64,000 nt of DNA from Chamaecrista fasciculata (taxonomy: Eukaryota; Streptophyta; Magnoliopsida; Fabales; Fabaceae), in NCBI GenBank assembly GCA_003254925.1, contig QANZ01028750.1, forward strand, positions 3,526-67,525. Reading direction: 5' to 3'. Of the stretch, positions 1 to 10,542 are shown piece after piece. The notes under the pieces were generated by a model, which made no database searches, was not told where the DNA came from, and saw nothing but the letters and a program-made list of their open reading frames with translations. Made by a program: the position numbers and the translations under genes. The first letter of the stretch is position 1. Each line of letters opens with the position of its first letter.

Positions 1-30
1 ATATATATATATATATATATATATATGTAC
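1..30. repeat. (AT)n microsatellite in intron
   Basis: Alternating AT at the window edge. It lies in the first intron of the KNATM-like gene, directly after the splice donor read on the minus strand. Confidence 0.85.
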
Positions 31-171
31 CTTCAAACAGTTGAAGTGTTGTTCAAGCATGTGTTGATAGAGTGGATGGCTAGAGATTCTTCTTTTGAGC
101 ATCTCATGATCTTCTTCTTCTTCTTCTTCTTTGTTGTTACTATTACTTCTGTGATCTCTCTCAGATTCCAT
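31..171 (-). CDS. KNATM: KNATM-like MEINOX protein, first coding exon (partial)
   Basis: The minus strand reads 47 codons from an ATG at 171-169 to a GT donor at 30-29. The peptide has an acidic run of six Glu (residues 15-20), then LKRRISSHPLYQHMLEQHF, which fits the start of a KNOX1/MEINOX helix (the family pattern is I-x-x-HPLY-x-x-L-x-x-x-x-x-x-CLK). A very short N-terminus before the MEINOX motif fits KNATM, the KNOX-family protein that lacks a homeodomain and binds BELL homeodomain partners in the nucleus to modulate leaf patterning. The rest of the gene is outside the window, so a short class I or II KNOX protein is not excluded. Upstream (172-254) is presumably promoter and 5' leader. 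Confidence 0.7.
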
Positions 172-254
172 ATCTTTATAATTCTGAAGTCTTTCTGATG
201 CGAAAATATATATGATGATCAGTTCAAGAGGTTCCACATATATATATATATATA

Positions 255-433
255 CTAGAGGCTTTGCGTGCCCTAACAGGCACGCAAATATCTATGTAAA
301 ATAAATGAAGGACTAAATCGTTAACTCAGTAAAAAAGAAGGGATCAAATAATAATTTTCTTCTTATTATTAATTTTATACTATAGTTTTAAAATGTGGAC
401 GACCAGAAAGGAGTGGAGTCATATAATATAAGA
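255..433 (-). mobile_element. Short Helitron-like element, 179 bp
   Basis: Read on the minus strand it begins TCTTATATTATAT and ends with a GC-rich hairpin (GCGTGCC...GGCACGC), a short spacer and CTAG. It lies between a host A and T, the usual Helitron target. Copies of the same family lie at 7672-7850 (also 179 bp), 48242-48420 (179 bp) and 48421-48598. The element has no coding capacity. Confidence 0.75.
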
Positions 434-632
434 TATATATATAAACGAGTGTTTAATTAGTTTAGTTCCTATGTATAAAATTATGAGAGTAAATTAATAG
501 TTTGGTATTAAAATATGACAAATTTTTCAATTTAGTTTGTTAAAATATGAAATTATAAAATTTCGTCCATTAAGATCATATAATTATAATCAATTTAATG
601 ATTTAGTTAAAATATTGATTTAAATTTAACGG
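434..632. other. AT-rich spacer
   Basis: No coding signal. The stretch has scattered words such as TTAGTT and AATTTAGTTTGTT that look like worn MITE ends, but no pair of inverted ends was found. Confidence 0.4.
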
Positions 633-724
633 TTTTTTTTTTTGTAAGGATAAGGTCCAGGTGAGTTGGATCCTGGGACTCACCAAAGTCAAGGCAAACC
701 TCCAAGCTATTGATCTTATGATCT
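633..724 (-). mobile_element. 5'-truncated tRNA-derived SINE fragment
   Basis: A T11 tract (the A tail on the minus strand) is followed by GGTGAGTTGG, GGACTCACC and GGCAAACCTCCA. These match the body of the longer SINE at 53846-54040 (GTGAGTTGG, GTCTCACTGAGACC, GGCATACCTCCA). The tRNA-like head is missing. Confidence 0.5.
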
Positions 725-891
725 AGTTTTGTAACATTAATTTATATTGTCACAGTTTAAAATCACATTAAATTTTAGGTAGTATTTCCAGCCAAAGGAT
801 TTTAAGAACTAAGTTGAAAAATATACCCTCTTTCAAAAGATTAAAAATTTATTAATGAACTCTATAATATAATATATTTAATATTTGAGAT

Positions 892-1291
892 CATAAATTT
901 ATATATATGTTTGAGGAGCTTTCTGGTAGTCAGTCTCTCAATAATATATATAATAGTAAAGTAAGATATTAATCACTTATTTTTATACTACAAATTAAAA
1001 TAAAAAAGAAACAATACGTGCATCATGGAGGCAAAATTTAGCTTTCTCTCACCCCACAACTTTACATCTGAAAATCATAACCTCTCTATTAAAAAATATA
1101 TATATATAACCTCTCCTAAATCATGTATATATTCATTGGAAAAAAATTATTATTTTTCATGATTATATATTTTAATTATTTTAAGGTATAATCAAATTAA
1201 TCTTGTTTACTTTTTAATATAATTTTAAAATTTTATATAATTAAAATTCTACATGGATATTTGCGTGTTTGTTAAACATGCAAAGGCCTAG
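892..1291 (+). mobile_element. Diverged Helitron-like element
   Basis: The right end has a hairpin (GCGTGTTT GTT AAACATGC, 1263-1281) followed by AAAGGCCTAG and a T, which is Helitron 3'-end layout. The left part (about 905-945) shares a GAGG-GCTTT-GTAGTC-GTCT word order with 8321-8350, and both resemble the 5' end of the 179-bp family. The left boundary is approximate. Confidence 0.45.
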
Positions 1292-1457
1292 TATGTATAT
1301 ATAATGAAGATTAGGTCATTCAGATGAGATGCTCCCTCTTTTGGAAGCAAATGAATGATCACGGAGAATCAATAGCAAAACATTAATATTAAATTGTGAA
1401 AATTAATATTTTACTTAATTTGGTCAATCAATATTAAACTGTAAACTCTAAAACTAA

Positions 1458-1885
1458 TAAAATGATTTGGTATCCCTGAATTTATACTGAATTAACTAAT
1501 CAGTTTAGAGACTAATTAATCTCTAAACTGATTAGTTAGTCTCTAAATAATCAAAATATATAAATCAATACGTAAATTATTGCAATTATTAATGATTTAA
1601 TCCCCGTGTCAAATTCAGTGACCAATTTTACCAAAAACAAAAATTCAATGGCTAAATGATAAAAATTTAATATAAATTCAAAGATAAGAAAGTATTAGTT
1701 GTGTACTAATTCAAGAATCAAAAAGTATAAAATAGTTGAAATTCAGGATCAAATCGTTATTAAGGACAAAAAAGTTGACAATTGAAATGTCTAAGGGACC
1801 AAATCATATATTTCAATTATTTAGAGACCGGAATGATTAGTTGACTTAGTGTAAATTTAAGGGCTAAATGATAGTTTTTCTCTTA
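1458..1885. mobile_element. Old TIR element of the TTAACTAATCAG family
   Basis: The left part (ATACTGAATTAACTAATCAG) and the right part (GAATGATTAGTTGACTTAGT) are imperfect inverted repeats around an AT-rich core. Related, more worn copies occur at 10540-10805, 29306-29664 and 29835-30135. A perfect-arm hairpin lies inside at 1494-1537. Target duplications are not readable. Confidence 0.45.
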
Positions 1886-2226
1886 ATAATAATGGAATTA
1901 AGAAACAACTAAATTTTATAATAGTTCAATTTAAAATGGTTTTAAAATAATTAAAACAAATATATTTTTAAAATATTAAAATTAAAAAAATAACATGTAA
2001 CATATTTTCTTAAACTAATCCCGAGTGAGTAAGGCTTTCGTTTTTCTTCAATATTCACCCTTTCTTGCTTTGTTTTTTGACAAACGAAAGCAACACTTCA
2101 TGGCTTTCTCGAGCAATGGGAAGACTATGTTATTGTTACTTGTTAGTACATTTATTCTTTTTATACCCAGCTTTTTTATGTCTTTTTTTTCTTTCTATTT
2201 TTCCTAATTTTTATTTATCATTTTCA

Positions 2227-2648
2227 GACAAAAGCATATTTTTTATCTTCAAATTTTACACTAATTTTCAATTTCGTCCTCAAAATTTGTTTACAGTCAA
2301 CTTTATCTTCAAAATTTTACAATTTAGTTAATTTTATTTTTTGTCTATCTTCATTTAATATAAATTATCAACAAAGTCCATTGTAATTTTCAATCCGAGT
2401 TAGAATGAGTTTTTTTAAAATAATTTTAAATTACACGAAATTTATCGTTAATTCATCATTTTATAAAATAAGTCATTAGATCAATATTTCACATTTTAGT
2501 TTTTTTATTAATTTTACATTATATATCTTAGTAAAGGATAAAATTAATCAAAATAAAAAATTTTGAGTACAAAATTAACAGTAAACCAACTTTGGAGACA
2601 AATTTGAAAATTGATGTAAACTTTAAAGACATAAAATGTGTTTTTGCC
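2227..2648. mobile_element. MULE-type MITE, GGCAAAAGTA family
   Basis: The ends are inverted repeats (GACAAAAGCATATTTT on the left, GGCAAAAACACATTTT as the complement of the right), each followed by repeated TTTCGTCC or TTTATCTT words. A 7-of-9 match between TCATTTTCA and TTATTTTTA flanks it. The same family is at 15396-15772 and 28261-28535. Confidence 0.6.
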
Positions 2649-2957
2649 TTATTTTTATCTCCCTTGTTTGCTTCCCAACCAACCAAAACAGAAACAGTTT
2701 CACTTTTGGTTGCTTCTTCTTTCTCAGTTTCTTGTTCATTTCTATTTCGGTTACTGTCAAGTCCTCATGAGGAGTCATAACAGAAGAGGACATGCATCAT
2801 TATGTTCATCTACAGTTTTATATATATGTATATATACATTCCATGTGCATCACTATTACCAATTTAGTGATTTACTATATATTAATTTGTGAATGTATGA
2901 TATAAATCTTGTATGTTAAACTAGATGGGTAATTATGTTATCTAATTTATTTTGAGG

Positions 2958-2987
2958 GTCATCCTATTATTTATATAATAGGATGAC
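2958..2987. repeat. Perfect 13-bp-arm hairpin
   Basis: GTCATCCTATTAT and ATAATAGGATGAC are exact complements separated by TTAT. It lies in otherwise featureless AT-rich DNA. No gene or element boundary could be tied to it. Confidence 0.6.
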
Positions 2988-3904
2988 TTCTATAAATCAC
3001 TCTAGAAAGTATTCATTTGTGGGAGTGTTAACAATTTTAGAGGTACCTATATTAGGGAAATTAACGATTTTCTGAACCTTGTGATATGATTTGTTAGTGA
3101 GAATTTTGTAAATCTTACCTCATAAATTCTAAGACCAAAAGGGATTAGTTGTGATCAAATTCTAAAAATTCCTTAATCACATCCAATTTGGATCATGTGA
3201 TACATTATTTGCATTATATTTTGGAGAGAGATAAAAGAGGCAAAGAAAAAGTTATGAATCCCATAAAATAAATGTGTAGGGCCAAAATTTTCTCTGTCTA
3301 TCTCTTTTTAACTCTCTCTAAAATAAAGAAAATGTACTATCGTCCACATTGAAGAGGATTCACTCTTCCTCCTCCTCAATATATATTTTTATATCTCTTT
3401 TAATTGTACAAATTGTATTAAATAATGTCACACTTCAAATAATCTAAATTCAAGCATTACTAGTTAGGAGATAATAATGTTATGACAATAATTGCCAAGT
3501 AGGCGACCAACTAAATATTTATCATTAGCTAGCCTCTTTATTTTTAATATATTTATTTTAATAAAATATTATTAAAATAAATTTTAAAAAATAACCTCCC
3601 ATTTTTCCAACACTAATGCAACTTCTCATATAACTTCTAGTATCTTCTACCATTTTTCATGTACACATTTAACAAATTTTATGACTATAAAAAATAATTC
3701 TATATTTAAATATTTTTAATCTAAAATAATATATTTAATTTAATTTGCATATATGTTAAACTATACAAGGTACACTAGTATATATATATATATATTTGTT
3801 TTAATGTTTGACTTTGATAGCTTATTTAGTTGTTTGTATGGTTCTCCTCATGATCAAGTATATATTGGGAATCTGATTAATTAGTCATCCATATAATTAA
3901 AAGA
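2988..3904. other. Gene-free AT-rich stretch
   Basis: No coding exon, RNA gene or matched repeat ends are visible. It contains an AT microsatellite near 3778-3795. Confidence 0.4.
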
Positions 3905-4650
3905 AAGTCAAAATGTAATTTTAGTCTCTTATTTTTTGAGTAGGTTGCAATTCAACCCTTGATCTTTTTTTTTTATCCTATATCTTTTTCAAAAGTTTCA
4001 CTCTTTTTTGTCGCAAAAACTAAATATGGTTATATCTCGTCTTTCATTTTAACTTCGAATACGAGTCTCAAGCTACATGTTATTTTTTATGAGTCTTTTC
4101 TTTTTCTTGTTGAGGCAGTAAGCAAATCAGGTCAAATTAGACTTTAAAAGTGAATCACTCGTTTTACAATTAAATCAACAAAATTGGTTATACTACTTTC
4201 GTTTCAAATCCAATTGCGATGAGATCAGAGCTATGTCTTACTTTTTACGAGCCTTTTTTCTCTACAGTTGGAACAGTCAATAAATGAGGTCAAATTGAGT
4301 CTGAAAGTGGTTTTGGAAGTAAAAAGTGAAAAATTATGGATTTCCGCTTTTGGGCTCGATTTGACCTCATTTGCTGACGGCTCCAACTAGATAGAAAAAT
4401 GACTTGTCAAGAGTAACTCATAGCTCTGAAATCTTCATAATCAGACTTGAAACAAGAGAGATTTGATTAACTTCTCTTGTTTGATTGTGAAATAAGTGAC
4501 CCATTTTCAGACCCAATTTAACCTTGTTTGTTGACAGTTCCAATTGGATAAAAAAAACTCGTCAAAAAAACATATAGTCAGAGCTCATCATATTCGAACT
4601 TGAAACCGATGAACAAAATTTAAAAAAAAAATATAAGATCAAAATCATAT
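3905..4650. mobile_element. Repeat family with TATCTC-GTTTCAA words
   Basis: This stretch shares a run of short words with 19813-20310, 22211-23027, 23560-23960, 26200-26810, 48617-49110 and 50267-50770: GGTCAAATTGAGT, CTCATAGCTCTGA, TTGAAACAAGAGAGAT and a phrase reading roughly GTTGGAACAGTCAATAAATGAGG. The copy at 22211-23027 has clean ends and a target duplication, so the family is most likely a non-autonomous TIR transposon. The ends of this copy are not clear. Confidence 0.45.
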
Positions 4651-5162
4651 AAAAAAACATAATAGTAATAAAGAATCATATTGTAACCTACATTAAAGAT
4701 AAATAAATAACCAAAATTATACTTTAAACTTACAAAAGTTATTACATAACAATTGAAGTGTGTGCTGACTTATATATATATATATATATAAATTATGTAT
4801 CTTGAAAATGAAAAGATAATGATAGGAATGTACTTTCCAACATGAATTAACTATACATGAAATTTGAAGAGCAATGATGGAGGGTCCTGAAAGGTTGATC
4901 CCTATCTGTATTTTGTACAATTTTGTTTTGTTTGGGTATATTTGACAGCAGCTTTTAAGAATGAGGAAGCTGATGAGACTTTGGAATGGCTGCTATGAAA
5001 GATGCTTGTCATGGTCCATATAATATAATCTATCTATTAACATCATCATTCATCACCTTCTTTCTTTCTTTCTAAGGTTTCAGTCACTAAATTATTGACT
5101 GCATACAATTCAGTTCATTCACTCATTTTTACTACAAAACCAAGCAAAAGATTGCTATAATA

Positions 5163-5289
5163 ATGGCAATCTCTCTTTTACATACTGAGATTCACGGCCC
5201 CATTTTCCAGAGTAGTACCTCCTGCTTCAGTTTATTATTCAACAACTATCACTTTCACTCATCACCCTTCCCTATTTCAAAGAATTTAG
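5163..5289 (+). pseudogene. Orphan first exon with transit-peptide-like N-terminus
   Basis: An ATG at 5163 opens 42 codons plus one base, ending at a good donor (TTAG|GTAAAT at 5290). The peptide starts MAISLLHTEIHGPIFQSSTS and is rich in Ser, Phe and small residues with few acidic ones, which suggests a chloroplast transit peptide. The region upstream (5040-5160) is pyrimidine-rich, like a plant 5' leader. No continuing exon is visible: a MULE-type end starts 107 bp after the donor. I read it as the stub of a dead or truncated gene. A chance ORF is possible and no family was recognised. Confidence 0.35.
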
Positions 5290-5395
5290 GTAAATATTTT
5301 TTATTCATAAACTTAATTTATATGATAATTGTAAAAATATGTGTTTACTACTTTACTATTTTTTCTATGATAATTGGATATATTCATTTTTTTTA

Positions 5396-5925
5396 GGGTA
5401 AATTATAGAGAAGGGCCCTGTGGTTTGGTCCAATTTCAGATAGGGTCTCTGTGGTTTAAAAAGTGTCAAACAGGGTCCCTGTGGTTTGCTCCGTTAACAA
5501 AAAGGGTCCCGAGGTATATTTCCATCCAAAATTTAACAGAAATTTTGGCTAAAATACTATTTTAAGACCCCAAAAGTTTTTTTTTACATTAAGGTCCTTT
5601 TCTTTGTAAAATAGGATCAAAACATAAAAAGAAGAAATAAATTGGAATTCTAATGAAATTTGCCCAAAATTCACAAGTTGTTCATCTTCCTCCCGCTCCT
5701 CTCTCTCTTTCCCAAGTTCTTCGCTGAGAAATAAGGGCAAGCGCTTCGTCTCCAATGCTAATAGATCTGCGGTCGCATTTCAAAGCAAGCTTCGTGACAG
5801 AATCGAATCGAGAGAAAAGAGAATGGATAACCGCGAGAAGATCTGAGTGAGCGTTGAGGGAGACCCTCGATCTGGAGCTAATCACAACATTGGGAGCTAA
5901 GTGGATCAATGAGATTTTATATGGG
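5396..5925. mobile_element. One-ended Pack-MULE with F-box gene fragment
   Basis: The left end GGGTAAATTATAGAG followed by repeated CCCTGTGGTTT words is closely related to the left TIR of the element at 34244-42301 (shared order: CCCTGTGGTTTG, TTTAAAAAGTGTCAAAC, GTTAACAAAAAGGGTC, AAATACTATTTTAAGAC). The piece then holds a captured F-box gene segment. No matching right TIR is visible downstream, so that end is lost or the copy is truncated. The right boundary is approximate. Confidence 0.6.
5690..5909 (-). pseudogene. Captured VFB/SKIP2-like F-box/LRR gene fragment
   Basis: On the minus strand one frame reads VSLNAHSDLLAVIHSLFSRF followed by DSVTKLALKCDRRSISIGDE and ALALISQR. This matches my memory of the segment just after the F-box in plant VFB/SKIP2 F-box proteins, where the leucine-rich repeats begin (DSVTKLAL-CDR-S-SI-DEAL-LIS-R). 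The F-box proper and the remaining repeats are absent, and similarity stops abruptly at both sides. It sits inside a MULE end, so it is a transduplicated fragment and not a working gene. Confidence 0.65.
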
Positions 5926-6107
5926 CTAATTCAAGAGGCTTGACAAAAGGAAAATATCAAGTGTGTCACCAAATAATGTTGAAAACGTCATTTGTTCAAT
6001 ATGGGCTGAAGTGGAGCTATACAACATGATTTGGGCTCAAAGACTTGAATTTACAGAGCTTGGACCAAGTGCTACATATATGAAGACTCATTTGGGCCCA
6101 AAATAAC

Positions 6108-6716
6108 TATGGGATAAGTTTCATTTTGGTCCTAAAACTATTTTTTATTTCATTTTGGTCCTCAAACTTTCATATTTGTTCCTTTTTTTATCACAAAAAT
6201 GTTATTTCATATGGTTTACGCCATTATTTCCAACCTAAATAATTAAGATGAATCATTTTTCTCTCAAATATAGGAGTGATCACGGGCTGGTCGGACCAAA
6301 CCTGAGACCCCACCCGGTTAGACTCAGGCCCGGCCATTAGGTCCGACTGAGCCAAACTAGGCCACTTTAGTTTTTAAAACAAAAAATTCATATTTTTTAT
6401 TTCACCCATTTATTTGTTTTATGTATTTTTTATGTTTTTGTTCACTTCTATTCAAATACGTAATAATAAGTGAGTTGACAAAGAGAGAAAGGGAAATTTT
6501 CATTCTTAGTTATAAACTGGAGATAAATTTGTGGTTGATTTTTATCTTTAATTTATGACTAAAAATAACGGTGAAAATTTTGACAAAATCACATTTTGGA
6601 GATCAAAACGGAAAAAATGTGAACGTTTGAGGATAAAAATGAAACAAAAAATAGCTTTTATGACCAAAATGAAACTTACCCCATAGTTTGAGAACCAAAA
6701 ATGAGATTTTAACCTT
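6108..6716. mobile_element. MITE, AAGGTTAA family, left end incomplete
   Basis: The right end, read as complement, starts AAGGTTAAAATCTCATTTTT and continues GTAAGTTTCATTTTGGTC. The left side has ATAAGTTTCATTTTGGTCCT and ATTTCATTTTGGTCCTCAAA but lacks the outermost 30 or so bases. The same family, with both ends, is at 44687-45142. Inside is a GC-richer tract at 6275-6360. Confidence 0.55.
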
Positions 6717-7671
6717 GGAGTGAAAACCAACGATTAAGATGTAAGAGAAACCAACGATTAAGATACAATAAAAATCGACGGCTAGCTAAAATACATTGGA
6801 AATCGATGGCTAAGATTGTGCCACGTCAGCATTTTCCCTTAAAATTAACGGAACAAAAATACATTAGAAATCGAGTGCAATCAATACACCTTAACAAGTG
6901 TCATAAGGAAAAGTCTATAAAAAACCACAATCCTTTACTTTCTTCAATTTTTCCTATATGATCTTCATTTAATGAGCCATGATCATTTTTATTTCTAAAA
7001 GGTGGTTGATTATTGAGAACTTTGAATTTATATTAAGATAATAAATTGATTTTTAAATAATTAAAATATATGATTCAATCTTAATTGTCAAAGATTTAGT
7101 CCCTTTAACGATTTGAATTTAAATTAATTTTATACTTTTTAATATTTGAATTAGTAGTGAAATTATATTTTTTATCCTTAAGTTTATACTAAAATTGTAT
7201 ATTTTAGTCATCAAAATTGATTGAGTTCTAAATTGTTAACGATTATGATATTTCAAAAATCGAGTCATATAATTCAAGATAAAAAATATATTTTCTCTCA
7301 ATTTTTTTTAAGACATATATAAAAGCTAAAAATGGGAAGATATATCTCTTCATGAATAGTTGAGCGTCTTATAATTAATAAATTGTGATAATTATTTCGA
7401 ATACCAATCCTTTTTTTTTTTAAGGTAAAAGATTATATTTCCCAAGCCTTATCCGTACGGAATAATATTAAAGGAAATTAGTGTTGACATTATAAATTTA
7501 GAAATAATTAATAAAAGATGCGGTTTATAATCCAAATAGATTTATTTGGTAAAAATAAATCTAAATAAATTTATTTTCTTTGATTTTTTTTTTCAAATCA
7601 TGGGGCAACCATGCAACTTTTTGTATAATAAAGCCTCATTATCAATAACAAGGCCATCATATAATACAGTA
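6717..7671. other. Gene-free stretch with worn repeat words
   Basis: It contains three near-repeats of AACCAACGATTAAGAT (6725-6800) and fragments of the TTAACTAATCAG family near 7010-7290. No exon or RNA gene is seen. Confidence 0.4.
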
Positions 7672-7850
7672 CTAGAGGCTTTGCGTGCCCTAATGGGCAC
7701 GCAAATATGTATGTAAAATAAATGAGGGACTAAATTGTTAACACAGTAAAAAAGAAGGGATCAAATAATAATTTTCCTCTTATTATTAATTTTGTACTAT
7801 AGTTTTGAAATGTGGACGACCAGAAAGGGGTAGAGTCATATAATATAAGA
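7672..7850 (-). mobile_element. Short Helitron-like element, 179 bp
   Basis: Same family and same length as 255-433, also on the minus strand: 5' TCTTATATTATATGACTC, a GCGTGCCC...GGGCACGC hairpin, then CTAG at 7675-7672. It is flanked by A and T. This copy has the more perfect hairpin stem. Confidence 0.75.
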
Positions 7851-7954
7851 TGAAGTTTAACCCAAAATGATTACCATTATCAAAACTTGTGTGGATAAAG
7901 TCAATTGTTTTTAATTAATTATGTCAATAACGAGTGACACAATTCATTAAGGGG

Positions 7955-8130
7955 GGCGTTTGGTATATGGATTATTTTTTTATTTTCGGGAATCATATTC
8001 CCAGGAATGTGCCAGGAATGTGTTTCCCAGGAATAAGATTCCCAGGATTATAAGAATGTTTGTTTGGATGAGTTAAAATAATCCTAGGATTATTTTGCAA
8101 TATTCCCAGGAATGTTACAATCTTGTGTTT
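7955..8130. repeat. Single MITE-like end (GGCGTTTGGTA)
   Basis: GGGGGGCGTTTGGTATATGG opens a tract with repeated CCCAGGAAT and TCCCAGGA words and TGTTTGGATGAG. GCGTTTGG ends are common in plant hAT and PIF MITEs. No second end was found, so only one terminus or a truncated copy is present. Confidence 0.35.
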
Positions 8131-8306
8131 AGTTCAACTTTGATATTCTTTGAAATGTTTAATACTTTTACAAATATGTCATTGACTTTTTATTCTCAAC
8201 TAATAGTTTATTAAATGTAAAATTTGTTCAAAACAATTCATGAGAAAAATATTATATCATAAAGAAATAATTATATCATACGAAAGCAATGAAATATATC
8301 TATCTT

Positions 8307-8460
8307 TCTATACTATATTATATGTCTGAGGGGCTTTTTAGTAGTCGGTCTTTTAAAACTATAGTATAAAATAAATTATTTACAACATAATACATGAAAA
8401 GAAATATTAAAAAAGAAAATAAAATCAGCCCACCCCCCACCCCACGTTCAAGTAACACAA
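8307..8460 (+). mobile_element. Helitron-like 5' end variant
   Basis: TATATTATATG, GTCGGTC and TTTTAAAACTATAGTA follow the same order and spacing as the 5' part of the 179-bp Helitron family (compare 48245-48300). No matching hairpin and CTAG end was found downstream, so it is a single-ended fragment. Confidence 0.4.
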
Positions 8461-8930
8461 TTAAAGCAATTAAAATTAAAGCATTAAAAACAACACAATT
8501 AAAGCATTAAATTTAATATATCAAATATATATAAATAATAAAAATTTATATCTGTGCTAATGTGAGAAAGAAGATGAGGTTTATGGTTTATTAGCCGATT
8601 TATTTTGTTCTTGATGACAAAATTTAAATCGAATGATCTATGTTTCTTTTTCTTCTGTCTTTCTTCTGATATATATCTGTGCTAATGTATGTGAGTGAAT
8701 TTTGTGAAATTGAACTTGATGCAAGATCCTCTTCGGTTGGATTTTCTGAACTTTTTTTTTTTCTTTTTATTCAGATTGCAGTTTTCAAAATTTGATTGGA
8801 ATTAAGAGTTGAATTTTGATTGGAATCAAGAAGAAGAAGAAGTTAAGTGGATATACATTGTGGTGGATGAAGAAGAAGTGACTATACTTTTGGTTGGAGC
8901 GTCGTTTTTGTAAGTTTCAGTGAGAAAGAC

Positions 8931-10542
8931 TCAGTTCGTTTGCGCTCTGATTATAATCTACTCTGATTATAATCATAATAATCATGTTCGTTTACGTTTT
9001 TTTTTTCTGATCAAATTATAATCATAATTTTTTTATAATCAAACACACTCAATTACACTTATACCCCTATATATATACCTATAATTACCTATACTCTAAT
9101 ACAATCAATTATCCATCACAAGGGCAAAATGATCATTTACCTCAACATTGGGCTAAATTGTCATTTTGTTCAAATCATTTAGGGCTGAAATTAATATTTT
9201 AGCCATACTTTCTTCTCTTCATACTCTCGATCTCTCTCGTCTCTCCCTCTCTAGTCTTTGAGCATCATAAGCATGGTGAGAAATATAATTGTGAATCAAT
9301 TAATATAGAATAAAACAATAGTCACGGTTATATACATCGTTATATACATCGATGAATGTTGTTTTAAACTCATATGGTGCTTTATTCTATAACCGTGAAT
9401 GTTCTTTCCAGTATATTTCTCCAGAGATGCCATCGGCACCGACGTCGGAAATTTCACCGGAAACCTCTGATTTGAACCAAAACCAAAACAAGCACAAGCA
9501 GAATTAGGACTTCGAGATGAAGAAGACCATGACGACGACGACGACAAAGAAGAGGATGATTTCGAAATAGGCGACGACGGCGTCAGTAACGGCGATACCG
9601 ATGGCGGCGGCGACGGAGAAATCTTGTTGAGCGACTTCGGCGGCGAAAGAAATGCTCTGATCTTCAACGAAGAGGTGGAAGACACAACACAATCGTATTC
9701 CTCGATGAGATTTGCTAGATCTTCGTCGGATTTGATGGAAACCAAAGCGTCGAGATCTTCGATAGGCAATTGACAACGAAGGCTAACATCTGAGCAAATA
9801 GATAGATGAATTGAGAATGAAATTGATTAATTGAACAATCAATTCAGGTTGAAATTGAACAATAGCTCTATCAAATTACACAAAATTAATTCCATCAATT
9901 CATGTTCTGTTAAAGAGAGAGACGAGACGAGAGGGGGAGAGAGAGACCAGAGAGGGAGAGACGAGAGAGAGAGAGAGAATGATTATGCCAAATTGAAATA
10001 TTATTTTGGGTCCATAGTCATTTTTTTTCATTCTCTCTCATCTGATGCGAAACGGTGGACCGTTTTTTTCAGTGGTCCACCAAATGTCGGGGCCTGATTC
10101 GAAAAAATGATACATTTTAGTCCTTTTGGTCCACCATTTCATAGGCAAAAATGAGTTCGGTCGACCAAACAAAATAATCACCTCAAAAGTTGCATATGAT
10201 TATAATCATAATTTCATGCTTTCCAAGGCAAACAGTGACATAATTTATTTATTTTTAAGCAACAATCACATCCAAACACACTTTGATTATAATCAAATCA
10301 CATCTTACTTTTTTCAACTTTTTCTTCCATTTCTACCCCTATACAATTTATCAATTTCCTTACCCTTCTATCTACCCACCACAATCATTACATACCCATT
10401 TCAATAATTTCACACCAAATAATCAACTTTCATCCAAACACCAATACACAAATAATCAACTTTGATTATAATCATACTCTGATTATAATCAGACTCTGAT
10501 TATAATCAGAGCAAATTTTATTATAAGAGCAAACGAACTGAC
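8931..10542. mobile_element. 1.6-kb TIR element carrying a PB1-domain exon
   Basis: The ends are inverted repeats (CTCAGTTCGTTTGC on the left, GTCAGTTCGTTTGC as the complement of the right), and both subterminal zones hold repeated copies of the palindrome GATTATAATC. No transposase is present. The centre carries a host gene fragment (9460-9789). I could not read a clear target duplication, so the superfamily (hAT- or PIF-like) is open. Confidence 0.55.
9460..9789 (-). pseudogene. Captured PB1-domain gene fragment
   Basis: On the minus strand an acceptor-like TTTGCTCAG precedes a frame reading DVSLRCQLPIEDLDALVSIK, then SDEDLANLIEEYD and SSLKIRAFLSPP. This is the second half of a plant PB1 (octicosapeptide/Phox/Bem1p) domain, including the acidic OPCA-type core (DEDLANLIEEYD). 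A Ser/Pro-rich tail and an ACFGFGSNQRF motif follow. The first half of the PB1 domain is missing. The fragment lies inside a TIR element and keeps what looks like its intron acceptor, so genomic DNA rather than mRNA was captured. The frame stays open to 9296, but the tail reads into element sequence. Confidence 0.65.

Noticed and set aside
2025-2331. Overlapping 60- and 88-codon plus-strand ORFs
   Set aside because: Composition is T-rich and Phe/Leu-heavy with no family match, and the second half reads through MITE sequence at 2227-2648.
4717-4920. 67-codon minus-strand ORF with an (IY)n run
   Set aside because: It reads through an AT microsatellite and has no family match.
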